NCBI GenBank assembly: GCA_006247105.1
Contig: CM016929.1
Location: forward strand, 806,001 to 870,000
Direction: 5' to 3'
Source of the DNA: Giardia muris
Lineage: Eukaryota > Fornicata > Diplomonadida > Hexamitidae
Length of the DNA stretch: 64,000 nt
This document shows positions 56,445-64,000 of the stretch, piece after piece. Position numbers and translations under genes: made by a program. A model generated the notes under the pieces. It had not been told where the DNA came from, ran no database searches, and was given only the letters and a program-made list of their open reading frames with translations. Every line of letters begins with the position of its first letter. Positions within the stretch are counted from its first letter, which is position 1.

Positions 56445-56445
56445 A
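56440..56445 (+). terminator. AGTGAA poly(A) signal on the stop codon
   Basis: AAG-TGA-A at the end of the ABC transporter gene; the convergent gene stops 23 bp away. Confidence 0.5.
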
Positions 56446-56467
56446 GCCTGGAAAGTGGGCCATGCGA

Positions 56468-57877
56468 CTATTCCATGTGTAGGAGGGTTTCCAGGACGCC
56501 CTCCTGGGCATTAGAGACGAGGAGGATCATTGGTGTTTCCTTTTCTCTTTGTTCGTGTAGTAATCGAAGTCGAGAGGCCAAAGTGTCGGTCCGCATCATG
56601 GTTGACACCGCCATGGATTGACTAATTGCGCCAACCGTCAGCTTAGATGCGTCTAGAGGGGCTGAGTTGGAGGATATGGTGCTGAGCACGTTGTAAGAAA
56701 GCGCGTCGACGATACGCTCAGTTAGCGACTTGGATGGAGTCTCACATGCCATGGACTTGTTCCCATCCGTTCCTCGAAGCTGTAAACGAAGCCTTCCAAT
56801 CTCAGCCTGTGTTTGTCTGATATCCTCAAGAAGCCCTTCCTCTATCTCCCTTAAGCCCTCAATGCTCGCCGTCCCCAAAGGCGTCCCTTGTTGCAGGTCT
56901 TGCGGAAGAGATGTCCAAGATCCCTCCAGAGTCTGTATTACCTCGTTCTCGGCCGTCTCGCTGCAGAGCTTCCGTGCCGCCTCCGCTAGGAGGCCCAGGT
57001 TTACCCCACCCGGTCGAGTCCGCCCAGCATGCCCTTGAAGTGCCTGAAGCGAGGAGAGGTCGAGTAACGGATATGCTAGATCTGCAAGGCGTTGTTCGTC
57101 CGAATCCTTGGTCATTGACGGAAGACATGCATATGCGCTTCTAGGAATCTGCTTGCAAGTGTCGGCCAGCTCTCCAAGCTGCTTGAGTAAGATGTCGTAG
57201 GATTTCGGGACAAGACTCTCAAGTTGTTCCTCGGGTAAGTTGGGACGGTCACGAGCACGAGCATGCATCTCCTTGGCAACCCTCTCGTAGCACTCCGCTG
57301 TGTAGTCTGCTAGTTGTAGCTCGTGGTAGATTCTTCGCTCCAGAAGCTGGAGGTATTCGCGAGGTGGTTGCTCAGCCTCGACCTTCAGGCCGCGATCCCG
57401 GTACGTTGCAAGCCGCTCCAGAGGCAGGTCCTCCTGGCACATCCGATGGTATAACCGCTTTGTCTGCTCGCGGACCGCATACGTAGAGAGAAGCAAGAAC
57501 AAGTCGAGGTTACTCAAGGAAAAGGCCAGAAAGTGCGCCTTGGAGATCGGAGAGTACCCTGCTAGAGGGGAAAGGCGAGTTGTTTCCTCTAGCGCGTGCT
57601 CACGAAAGAGGGCAACGTCGGAGGGGCGAAAGCGGATCGTACTCGTCCCAGGTGTCCGAAGATATGAGAAACGGGTGGAAAGGGACGGGTCGGCCGCCAA
57701 GAGGAGGTGGTGTAGAAGACATGCCTTTTCACGAGGAGTTCCTTGAAGGAAGGTCTGCGGCCCTGGGGTAAAACCGTACACTTGCTCGAAGGTATACTCG
57801 CCCTGAAGTAGCCAGACGTTCTGAAGTGCAAGCGAGGCCGCCAGGGGCGGTGCTGGGGGGAGGCTCGTTGTCGGCAT
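56468..57877 (-). CDS. Helical hypothetical protein
   Basis: 469 residues, mostly helical with coiled-coil tendency (EYLQLLERRIYHELQLADYTAECYERVAKEM; EEGLLEDIRQTQAEIGRLRLQL). The first 170 residues look like a folded domain with SPISKAHFLAFSLSNLDLFLLLSTYAV; a distant likeness to HAUS6-type N-termini crossed my mind but is not strong enough to call. The start is ATG 57875-57877, next to the 9-bp A/T gap; it mirrors the plus-strand gene, both reading MPT. Confidence 0.6.
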   Translation of the reverse strand: MPTTSLPPAPPLAASLALQNVWLLQGEYTFEQVYGFTPGPQTFLQGTPREKACLLHHLLLAADPSLSTRFSYLRTPGTSTIRFRPSDVALFREHALEETTRLSPLAGYSPISKAHFLAFSLSNLDLFLLLSTYAVREQTKRLYHRMCQEDLPLERLATYRDRGLKVEAEQPPREYLQLLERRIYHELQLADYTAECYERVAKEMHARARDRPNLPEEQLESLVPKSYDILLKQLGELADTCKQIPRSAYACLPSMTKDSDEQRLADLAYPLLDLSSLQALQGHAGRTRPGGVNLGLLAEAARKLCSETAENEVIQTLEGSWTSLPQDLQQGTPLGTASIEGLREIEEGLLEDIRQTQAEIGRLRLQLRGTDGNKSMACETPSKSLTERIVDALSYNVLSTISSNSAPLDASKLTVGAISQSMAVSTMMRTDTLASRLRLLHEQREKETPMILLVSNAQEGVLETLLHME

Positions 57878-57898
57878 CAAAATTCTATGCCGACATTG
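57866..57898. promoter_or_regulatory. 9-bp bidirectional initiator inside an inverted repeat
   Basis: CAAAATTCT (57878-57886) separates two ATGs. The flanks TGTCGGCAT and ATGCCGACA are perfect 9-bp inverted repeats, so both genes start with ATG CCG ACA. Confidence 0.6.
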
Positions 57899-60010
57899 GG
57901 TTTGTCATCCTTCCTCGGGCTGACCACCGTCTGTGACACGTTCCTGGGCGCGACCTTTGCCGTGCATCCCTCGGGGGCGTTCGTGTACGGGGCGGGGCGG
58001 CTCGTCATTGTTCATAACTCGACAACGAATGAGCAACGGATCTTTCCGGGGCACACCCGGCGGATCAACGCCGTGGCCGTTTCTCCCTGCGGGCGCTACA
58101 TCGCGACGGGGCAGGATGCGGATGGACCGGGTCAGAGTCTTATCCGACTTTGGACCTTTGAGGATGGGAACTCCCTCATCATCCCAGCCTTTACGACAGG
58201 GGTGCGGCACATCTCCTTCTCCCCCGACTCGCAGTTCATTGCGGCGTGCTCGTCGGCGTGTGGCTCCGTCGGCTGTTGGGCCGTTGAGGATGGGCTTTTG
58301 ATTGGTCGTTACACTGCGAAGGATGCAACCGCCAACTCTTTCGTCGTCTTTCGTCGTGTCCCGGCCGCGGAGCTCCGTCCTCGCGCCCCCCTATTGTTTG
58401 TGACTGGAGATCACAATAAGATCTGCAAGCACACCTTGACCTTCAATCGTGCGACTCTCTCCTATGATATGACTTCGGCTGAGGTCCCGATGCCCTCAAC
58501 GGGGACCGTTCGAAGCTTCGTCTGTGCGGATGTATCCGGCGCCTGGTGCTTCTGTGGGACTCAAGCTGGAGAGCTTGTCGTCTTCAACCTTGAGACTGGG
58601 GTCTATCGTACCATGATGAAGTACTGCAAGGGATGCTTAGGAAGTATCCTCGCTCTTTCGGCCGCGGGCCCCGAGGCGACAGATGCTCGCACCCTTGCTC
58701 TCTCCTCGATCGATGGAGACCTTCTGATCATCTACGGTGCAGACGCCGTATACAACGTGGTCTCGGAACGTTCTCTTCCTGATGGACCTTCGATCACTTG
58801 CCTTTCCCATCATGAGAACACTCTCTTCGCAGTTGTCGGCTCCGGTTCCGTCCTTGGGTTCCCACTTGAGGGGGTTGCCTTGGGAGGCTCCCTCACACGG
58901 ACCAAGTACGACTCCACTTATCTCAACAAGCAAGGGAATCGAGGCGAACTGCCCGGCCAGCAGGGTTTCACGTCATTCGGGCCACACGACCGTCAATTCA
59001 CTTGCAAGCCCTTAACGGCGGCGGGACCAAACGATGTCCGAAGTTATGCCCTATGCGAGCCGAATTTGGTGATCTCATTCCCCGCCCTTCCTCTCATCGT
59101 CTCTTGCCCCCTGACCATTGACGGCCACGATTACCTCGTGGGCGCCACCGCCGCCGGAACTCTGCAGGTCTGGGAACTGGCGGGGCTCGGGGTTGCCCAA
59201 TCGTCGCTCCTGGCCAGTGCTCAAGCGATCTCGACGACCGTTGCGGCAACGGCCATCTGCGTTGGAAAGGATCTGATATACGTCGGGTTCAACAGCGGAT
59301 ACATTGGATGCTTTCGCTTCACCGCTGGCCGCCTAGAGAAGGCCTTCGAAATCCCTAATGCCCATCGCGCAGCAGTCACTTGTTTGGCGGTCAATGACTC
59401 CCTCCTCGTATCCGGGGGTGCCGATGGAGGAATCTTCGCATATAAGCCGACGTCCGGTGCACACCTCGCCAAGGTGACTGGGAGCTTCTGCAAGGTCTTG
59501 AGCCTCGTCCTTGACCTTGTAGTCCCCACCCTCGTCCATGCAAGCTTCTCAGAGGGGTTTATCCACACTTACGACTTCAAGACGGAGACCCCACGCCGCC
59601 TGAAGAACCGGCAACTCCCAAGCGGGTCCGGAGGATTTGCGCACACGATCGCACAGGTTCCAACAGGGCGCTACGAACTGGTGTGCGCCTGCGTCGACGG
59701 GTGCGTCCGGTTCTATGACTTCGATGTAGCAGATCCGGTTCAGGAGATCTACGTTCCCCAGGACATTTTCGTCAACCACCGTGGAAGATACCTACTCGCC
59801 TGCAATGCAAACGCCCTTGTTAGTGCGGGTTGCGAAACGGAGGGTGACGAGGTTCTGATGACACTGGCTTGTGAGGCAGACGAATGGGTGCCGGCGGACA
59901 CCCAGCTTTGCAATGGCGTGAGCGTCGCAAGCATCTGGCTTGCATCCGATGGGACTCGGGTGGTTATTACGGGCTTCGACGGGGAGGTCGCCGTCTATGA
60001 GCTATCTTAA
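57887..60010 (+). CDS. CFAP52: WD40 protein, CFAP52 (WDR16)-like
   Basis: 707 residues of WD40 repeats forming two beta-propellers. The beginning matches CFAP52/WDR16: ATFAVHPSGAFVYGAGRLVIVHNS, NEQRIFPGHTRRINAVAVSPCGRYIATGQ, LIRLWTF, HISFSPDSQFIAACS, SVGCWAVEDG. CFAP52 is a microtubule inner protein at the A-B tubule junction of cilia. The last repeat (VVITGFDGEVAVYELS) closes the propeller. The stop is 2 bp from that of the convergent CEP70-like gene. Confidence 0.75.
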   Translation: MPTLGLSSFLGLTTVCDTFLGATFAVHPSGAFVYGAGRLVIVHNSTTNEQRIFPGHTRRINAVAVSPCGRYIATGQDADGPGQSLIRLWTFEDGNSLIIPAFTTGVRHISFSPDSQFIAACSSACGSVGCWAVEDGLLIGRYTAKDATANSFVVFRRVPAAELRPRAPLLFVTGDHNKICKHTLTFNRATLSYDMTSAEVPMPSTGTVRSFVCADVSGAWCFCGTQAGELVVFNLETGVYRTMMKYCKGCLGSILALSAAGPEATDARTLALSSIDGDLLIIYGADAVYNVVSERSLPDGPSITCLSHHENTLFAVVGSGSVLGFPLEGVALGGSLTRTKYDSTYLNKQGNRGELPGQQGFTSFGPHDRQFTCKPLTAAGPNDVRSYALCEPNLVISFPALPLIVSCPLTIDGHDYLVGATAAGTLQVWELAGLGVAQSSLLASAQAISTTVAATAICVGKDLIYVGFNSGYIGCFRFTAGRLEKAFEIPNAHRAAVTCLAVNDSLLVSGGADGGIFAYKPTSGAHLAKVTGSFCKVLSLVLDLVVPTLVHASFSEGFIHTYDFKTETPRRLKNRQLPSGSGGFAHTIAQVPTGRYELVCACVDGCVRFYDFDVADPVQEIYVPQDIFVNHRGRYLLACNANALVSAGCETEGDEVLMTLACEADEWVPADTQLCNGVSVASIWLASDGTRVVITGFDGEVAVYELS

Positions 60011-60012
60011 GG

Positions 60013-62073
60013 TTAGCTCGCTCTTCCAACCTCCTTGAGGAGTCGAATGGTTGGCAGGACGTCCTGCGCGTCCCGGACGTTCAGTTCCATCATGATCTGA
60101 GCGGCCTCATCAGGGCCGAAGACGCCCGCCTCCTCGGCTACACCGAGGGCAATCGTCTGAACGGCCTCAATGATTCGGTTGTGCGAAGCGGCCTCGCCAA
60201 GGCCGAGCACCTTGCGCAGTGAACCGATCAAGTTCGTCGCAGAGCTGAGCTGGACGTGGACGGACGAGATCTTCGGGAGGAGCCCGTCGACGCTCTGCAC
60301 GTCGAACATCTTGCAGAAGTAGTTGATGATGAAGGCGAAGACGGCGAATGCGGAGTAGGCCTCCTCCTTCGTCAGGCGGAGGAGGACCTTCGGGGTCCGC
60401 GCCGCTGCGTTATTGACGCACTTATGGACGAGATCGAGGCGCTCGAGGCCGGTAGAGTACAAGAGAGTGTTGGCGGCTGCCGTTAAGTCTGCGTGACCTG
60501 TCGGGTCAAGACCGGTCCGAGTGGCCCGGGTCCCGTCACGGAGCTCATTAGCATACCGATAGAGGCTAGAAAAGGCGTCCTGGCCCGGGCCGACGACGCA
60601 AAGCTGTAGCTTTTCGAGAATGGCCGCGTGGTGCTTGATAACGTCGTATATGCTGCACCCATTCAGCCGTTGGGCGTGCGCGTAGCCTGCGATCTCCGCA
60701 ACCCCAGTTCGCAGCTTGATTAGCTCTCGGTGCTCGGCAAGGGCACCCTCAATGAGGCCTCCAACCACTGACAAGAAGTGCGGGTACCCGTCGTAGAAGG
60801 CTGGAGTGAGAGCCACACTTTGTTGGAGTAGACTACTGGCACGCCCACCGTCCCCAGCCTCCGTGGGACAAAGGCACCCCCAACGTTTGATGCTCTCAGT
60901 CGCGTCAAGAAGACACTTCCGGATCTTCGCGCTGTCTGCGAAGCTGACGGCCATCGCTCGCACCATGGATTTCAGCTCCTCTACCGTGCGAGGCGTTGTA
61001 GGCAGAAGCCCCGCCACCTCGCGAAGAGCACTGACCAACGCCGCCCGAGTCATCGTTCGCGTTGCCTCGTCAAAGAGGGCGTCGTCCACGACGAAAACAT
61101 TCGGGTTGCGCCCAGCGGGACCAGCCACATTCTTCGAGGACCTCGAGGCTGGCGGGGGAGGAGGATCTGGATTGGAGAAGCGAATACCGCGAAGGAAGCC
61201 ACGCCGATACCCTTCCTTGAACGCATCAAGAAGGGACCGCTCAACCTGGATGACCTCGGTGCCCTCTGCCACGACCGGTTCCAAGGTATCAACCAGTCTA
61301 TCAAGATCGGTCTGGACAAACTCGTCCTCGTCCTGGTCGAGCGCCTTTTGGTACTCGCTCACGTAGCTTTCAGGTATCTTTTGCGTTGCCGACGGGCTTG
61401 GTGGCTCTAGGGACGCACAGCTATCGTCGGCGTCGACAGACTGTAGGACCTGACCCCGTGGCCGGTCCCCGGTGTCGGCCACACGTGGTAGCGACCGACG
61501 AGCTGCAGTGTGCTCTGCAATCCGCAAGAGTCGGAGGAACATCTCCTGGATCGCCGTCTCAGTCACCTGCACGGGGACACGGCTCCGGACGGCGAGGCGA
61601 GCACGCTTCATCAGCTCTGTCCATCGATCATGCATCTCAGACCTCGCTTGAGGCCGTGGTGGATGAGCTGCTTTGGCAAGGGAGAAGGAGCCTCGCTGCG
61701 GGAGGATCGCAGGGTCGTAGACGTCAGCCGGGAGCGCGGGAGTCAAAGACTGGGACTGTGACTGCTGGAGCGCGGGGGTGACGCTGGGGGCACCGTCGAG
61801 GTAGTCACCGATACGGATCTCTGCGTACCTCTCCTCACGAGGGGGCGCGTGCCATGTTCCTGTCGCGGGCCGGGGGCGAAGGTAACGTGCAGAGACGGAC
61901 TCGTCGTGTGTCTGGGGCGTGGGGGTACTGACGGCGGCCGGGGGGAACTCTCCGGGGATGGCTGCGACCGTCCAGTACTGGGTGGTCTCCAGGTGTTCTC
62001 GGTAGCCCGGGCTGAGCGCCCGCAGCTGAGGGGTCTCAGATACGGAGTACGAGACTGGGGAGATGTCTGCCAT
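60013..62073 (-). CDS. CEP70-like centrosomal/basal-body protein
   Basis: 686 residues. The C-terminal part resembles the end of CEP70: FDVQSVDGLLPKISSVHVQL followed by NLIGSLRKVLGLGEAASHNRIIEAVQTIA, where CEP70 has the VDGVxPRMNEVYxxL...NLxxLLGLD pattern. The first 250 residues are P/S/R-rich and probably disordered. CEP70 binds gamma-tubulin and organises microtubules; a basal-body role here is inferred. The ATG 62071-62073 follows GACGAAAAAC; the upstream open frame to 62184 lacks a start like this. Alternative: an unrelated helical protein. Confidence 0.5.
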   Translation of the reverse strand: MADISPVSYSVSETPQLRALSPGYREHLETTQYWTVAAIPGEFPPAAVSTPTPQTHDESVSARYLRPRPATGTWHAPPREERYAEIRIGDYLDGAPSVTPALQQSQSQSLTPALPADVYDPAILPQRGSFSLAKAAHPPRPQARSEMHDRWTELMKRARLAVRSRVPVQVTETAIQEMFLRLLRIAEHTAARRSLPRVADTGDRPRGQVLQSVDADDSCASLEPPSPSATQKIPESYVSEYQKALDQDEDEFVQTDLDRLVDTLEPVVAEGTEVIQVERSLLDAFKEGYRRGFLRGIRFSNPDPPPPPASRSSKNVAGPAGRNPNVFVVDDALFDEATRTMTRAALVSALREVAGLLPTTPRTVEELKSMVRAMAVSFADSAKIRKCLLDATESIKRWGCLCPTEAGDGGRASSLLQQSVALTPAFYDGYPHFLSVVGGLIEGALAEHRELIKLRTGVAEIAGYAHAQRLNGCSIYDVIKHHAAILEKLQLCVVGPGQDAFSSLYRYANELRDGTRATRTGLDPTGHADLTAAANTLLYSTGLERLDLVHKCVNNAAARTPKVLLRLTKEEAYSAFAVFAFIINYFCKMFDVQSVDGLLPKISSVHVQLSSATNLIGSLRKVLGLGEAASHNRIIEAVQTIALGVAEEAGVFGPDEAAQIMMELNVRDAQDVLPTIRLLKEVGRAS

Positions 62074-62276
62074 GTTTTTCGTCTCAGCCTCATACCGGTG
62101 CGGGCGAGCCAGGAATCTGTGTGGAGCTGCGCACGCCCTCTCCAGGATTCGGGGTGGTAGAAAGGCCGTCGGGCTTTCTGGCACCGCTTCTGACTTCTGG
62201 ACCTGGATCCCAGCTCACATGGAGCTGGGACGAGACTGCAGAGTATCACCTTCACTATAGATTGTATGGATCGGAG

Positions 62277-64000
62277 CTAGACGAGAGAGGCGGTCGATGC
62301 ACAGAACGACGATACTCCGTCGAAGCTCCTGTGGTCGTCGAGGACTATCGAACTCACGAGGACCTCGTGGAAGGGGCTGCTCTCCTCCGCCCGCATGCTG
62401 TAGCGCCAGAGATAAATTCCGATGATCAGGGCCGAGGTCGTCGCGACCCAGAGAGCGAGCCCAACCTCCGTCCGGGCACTAGTATTCTTCGTGTGGTAGA
62501 GGACACACATAGGCGTGTTACCGCTCAACGTGCACTCTGCGCAGTCCTGGATGGTATCGCCGCAAGGAGTACAAACAGAGCCGTCCTTGTAGTAACCTGC
62601 ATCGCAGACATCGCAGGAGCCACTATTATTTTTGTACTTCGCACAGCCTGTCCTATTATTGTTAAAAGTGCCATCAGAGTCAAGGCGGAGACCAGGATAG
62701 CCATAGAACGCGCCAGCAGACGTACCATCCTTACAGTTCCCAGTCTCGTTGACTCCTGCACAGAGGAACAGAGCAGGTGCGTGGTTCTTCGGGTAGCAGC
62801 CCCCCTCGATCAGCACGAAACCATTGTTGCACCCGGTGCATGCCCCTGCACCCCCAAGTATGCAGACCCCATCGGAAGTAGTATCGCTAGCGAGCGAAGT
62901 GGCTGCGATTCTTCGAGTGAGGCTCGTGGTTGCTCCGACGCAGAGCCCGCCGAACGAGTAGTATCCGCTGTGGCAGCTTTTGCAGTAGAGCGTCCCCGCG
63001 ATCAGAGTGTAGTTCCGGCAGTGGGGGTCGTAGCCCATGGAGACGCACGCCGTCCCGTTGAGGGCGTAACCCTGGTCGCACTCCAGGCAGGAAGGCTGCC
63101 CATCGATCACCTGGCATTGCCTGCAGTTAGCCGGGCATCGGACGTCACAGGTCGTCTCGTAGATCGCGCGTCCGGCTGGGCAGCGCGTGCACACCTCCCG
63201 CCCGGCGTGCCAGGTGCAGCGGGTGCAGCCCGAAATCTGACAGCGCGTGCACTGGATCTGGATACCAGAATTCGGAGGCTGCACATAGCGAGTGTAGAAT
63301 CCTGTCGGGCAGTACTGCGCAATCGATAGGCCCGGAGTGTTGTAAATACCACCAGGCGAGCTCCCCCCAGGCTCCGTGCAGTTAAGTTCGGTGCCTATCA
63401 CGTAACCGTAGTCGCAAAGGCAGACTCCATTGATCGGAGCCGAGTTCTTACCGCAGGAGGGGACGCACTGAGCTCCGTCGGGGCTAATGGCCATCAGACT
63501 ATGGGCGCATCCGGTGCAAACCGAGAAGTCCCCTGGGGCTTCTGTCGTATTGGAGCTACGCCCCTGCACACAGAGGTCACAGCCATAGTGGGATCCGATG
63601 TGCGTCGAGCAATCGATGCACCTGCCATCCATGAGCATGTATCCGTCGTCACAGGCGGTGCACGTGACCCCAACGTCTACCGGTTCGCAGGAAGCACAGT
63701 TGGGGTCCGCCCCCGGGTTCGTCAGCAGCTTCTCCCGGCAGCTGCGGCAATCTCCGCAGGGCGAGAGCACGTGGCCTGACAGGCAGCGGAGACACCGCCC
63801 GGCCTCATCAACGAGGATGCAGCTCGTCGTCCCGGAGTTGAGAAGCGCGATCCCGCGCCGGCAGGTGCCCTTCGAGCAATACATAGTTTTCTCGCAGTCC
63901 TCGTTGGACGTGCAGGGCGCCGGATCGCACGTCTCCGTCGCGTGGTTGTGGACGTAGCCCGGCTTGCAGACGTCGCAGTGCACAGTCACCCCGTTCGGGC
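62277..64000 (-). CDS. High-cysteine membrane protein (5' cut by window edge)
   Basis: At least 573 codons, open to the window end. Cys-rich ectodomain with CxxC pairs (CPANCRQCQ, CKSCHSGYYSFGG, CTGCNNGFVLIEGGCYP, CDVCDAGYYKDGSVC), then a transmembrane helix (EVGLALWVATTSALIIGIYLW) and a 42-residue cytoplasmic tail without CRGK. This separates it from the VSPs and places it among Giardia high-cysteine membrane proteins. The tail contains YSM and several acidic residues. The signal peptide should lie beyond the window. Confidence 0.85.
   Translation of the reverse strand, partial: PNGVTVHCDVCKPGYVHNHATETCDPAPCTSNEDCEKTMYCSKGTCRRGIALLNSGTTSCILVDEAGRCLRCLSGHVLSPCGDCRSCREKLLTNPGADPNCASCEPVDVGVTCTACDDGYMLMDGRCIDCSTHIGSHYGCDLCVQGRSSNTTEAPGDFSVCTGCAHSLMAISPDGAQCVPSCGKNSAPINGVCLCDYGYVIGTELNCTEPGGSSPGGIYNTPGLSIAQYCPTGFYTRYVQPPNSGIQIQCTRCQISGCTRCTWHAGREVCTRCPAGRAIYETTCDVRCPANCRQCQVIDGQPSCLECDQGYALNGTACVSMGYDPHCRNYTLIAGTLYCKSCHSGYYSFGGLCVGATTSLTRRIAATSLASDTTSDGVCILGGAGACTGCNNGFVLIEGGCYPKNHAPALFLCAGVNETGNCKDGTSAGAFYGYPGLRLDSDGTFNNNRTGCAKYKNNSGSCDVCDAGYYKDGSVCTPCGDTIQDCAECTLSGNTPMCVLYHTKNTSARTEVGLALWVATTSALIIGIYLWRYSMRAEESSPFHEVLVSSIVLDDHRSFDGVSSFCASTASLV

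Noticed and set aside
62121..63329. 402-residue plus-strand frame
   Set aside because: Antisense to the CEP70-like and high-cysteine genes; composition is typical of shadows.
1..64000. CRISPR arrays, bacterial operons, insertion sequences or retrotransposons
   Set aside because: No regular spaced repeats, transposase or reverse transcriptase motifs; the gene content is eukaryotic.

Overview
This 64 kb window is nuclear DNA from a very gene-dense flagellated protist, almost certainly a Giardia-type diplomonad. The markers are alpha-giardin (the annexin family peculiar to Giardia), two variant-specific surface protein (VSP) genes with many CxxC motifs and a GGAIAGI...CRGK membrane tail, high-cysteine membrane proteins, ankyrin and NEK-kinase proteins, AGTRAA polyadenylation signals lying on stop codons, and A/T-rich initiator elements touching the ATG. 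Moderate GC, the CRGK end without a further residue and head-to-tail VSPs make me favour the G. muris lineage over G. intestinalis; that species call is inference.

Layout: 1-7069 is the 3' part of an axonemal dynein heavy chain. 7296-8486 holds divergent ribosomal protein genes uS14 (S29) and uL4 (L4). 8611-10865 carries a GARP/Myb-like DNA-binding protein and a TBC Rab-GAP. 10866-12191 has no gene I can support. 12192-22042 holds a WKF-domain protein, a beta-helix plus Cys-rich membrane protein, an ankyrin pseudokinase, a copine-like VWA protein and an LRR protein. A tRNA-Arg(TCT) follows, then CHMP1 (ESCRT-III), an ankyrin/coiled-coil protein and alpha-giardin, all on the minus strand.

26130-35314 is an accessory island: a NEK kinase fragment, two VSP cassettes without signal peptides, a frameshifted ankyrin-RING gene, an intact ankyrin-NEK kinase and filler without a recognisable gene. 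35315-64000 returns to housekeeping and cytoskeletal genes: a DUF4200/CFAP73-CCDC42-like protein, a DDX47/Rrp3-like helicase, a NEK kinase with an altered DFG, a coiled-coil protein, the RNA polymerase I large subunit, Rab11, an LRR protein, a catalytically dead cathepsin-B-like protein, two small proteins, an SGNH hydrolase, an ABCA transporter, a CFAP52-like WD40 protein, a CEP70-like protein and a 5'-cut high-cysteine membrane protein.

The most striking architecture is compaction. Four divergent gene pairs have only 7-9 bp between their start codons, made of an A/T core that usually reads CGAAAA. Convergent pairs have stop codons that abut, overlap or lie 1-2 bp apart. The most interesting genes are the signal-less, promoterless VSP cassettes, which look like silent recombination donors, and a secreted cathepsin B homologue that has lost its oxyanion Gln and all three catalytic residues.
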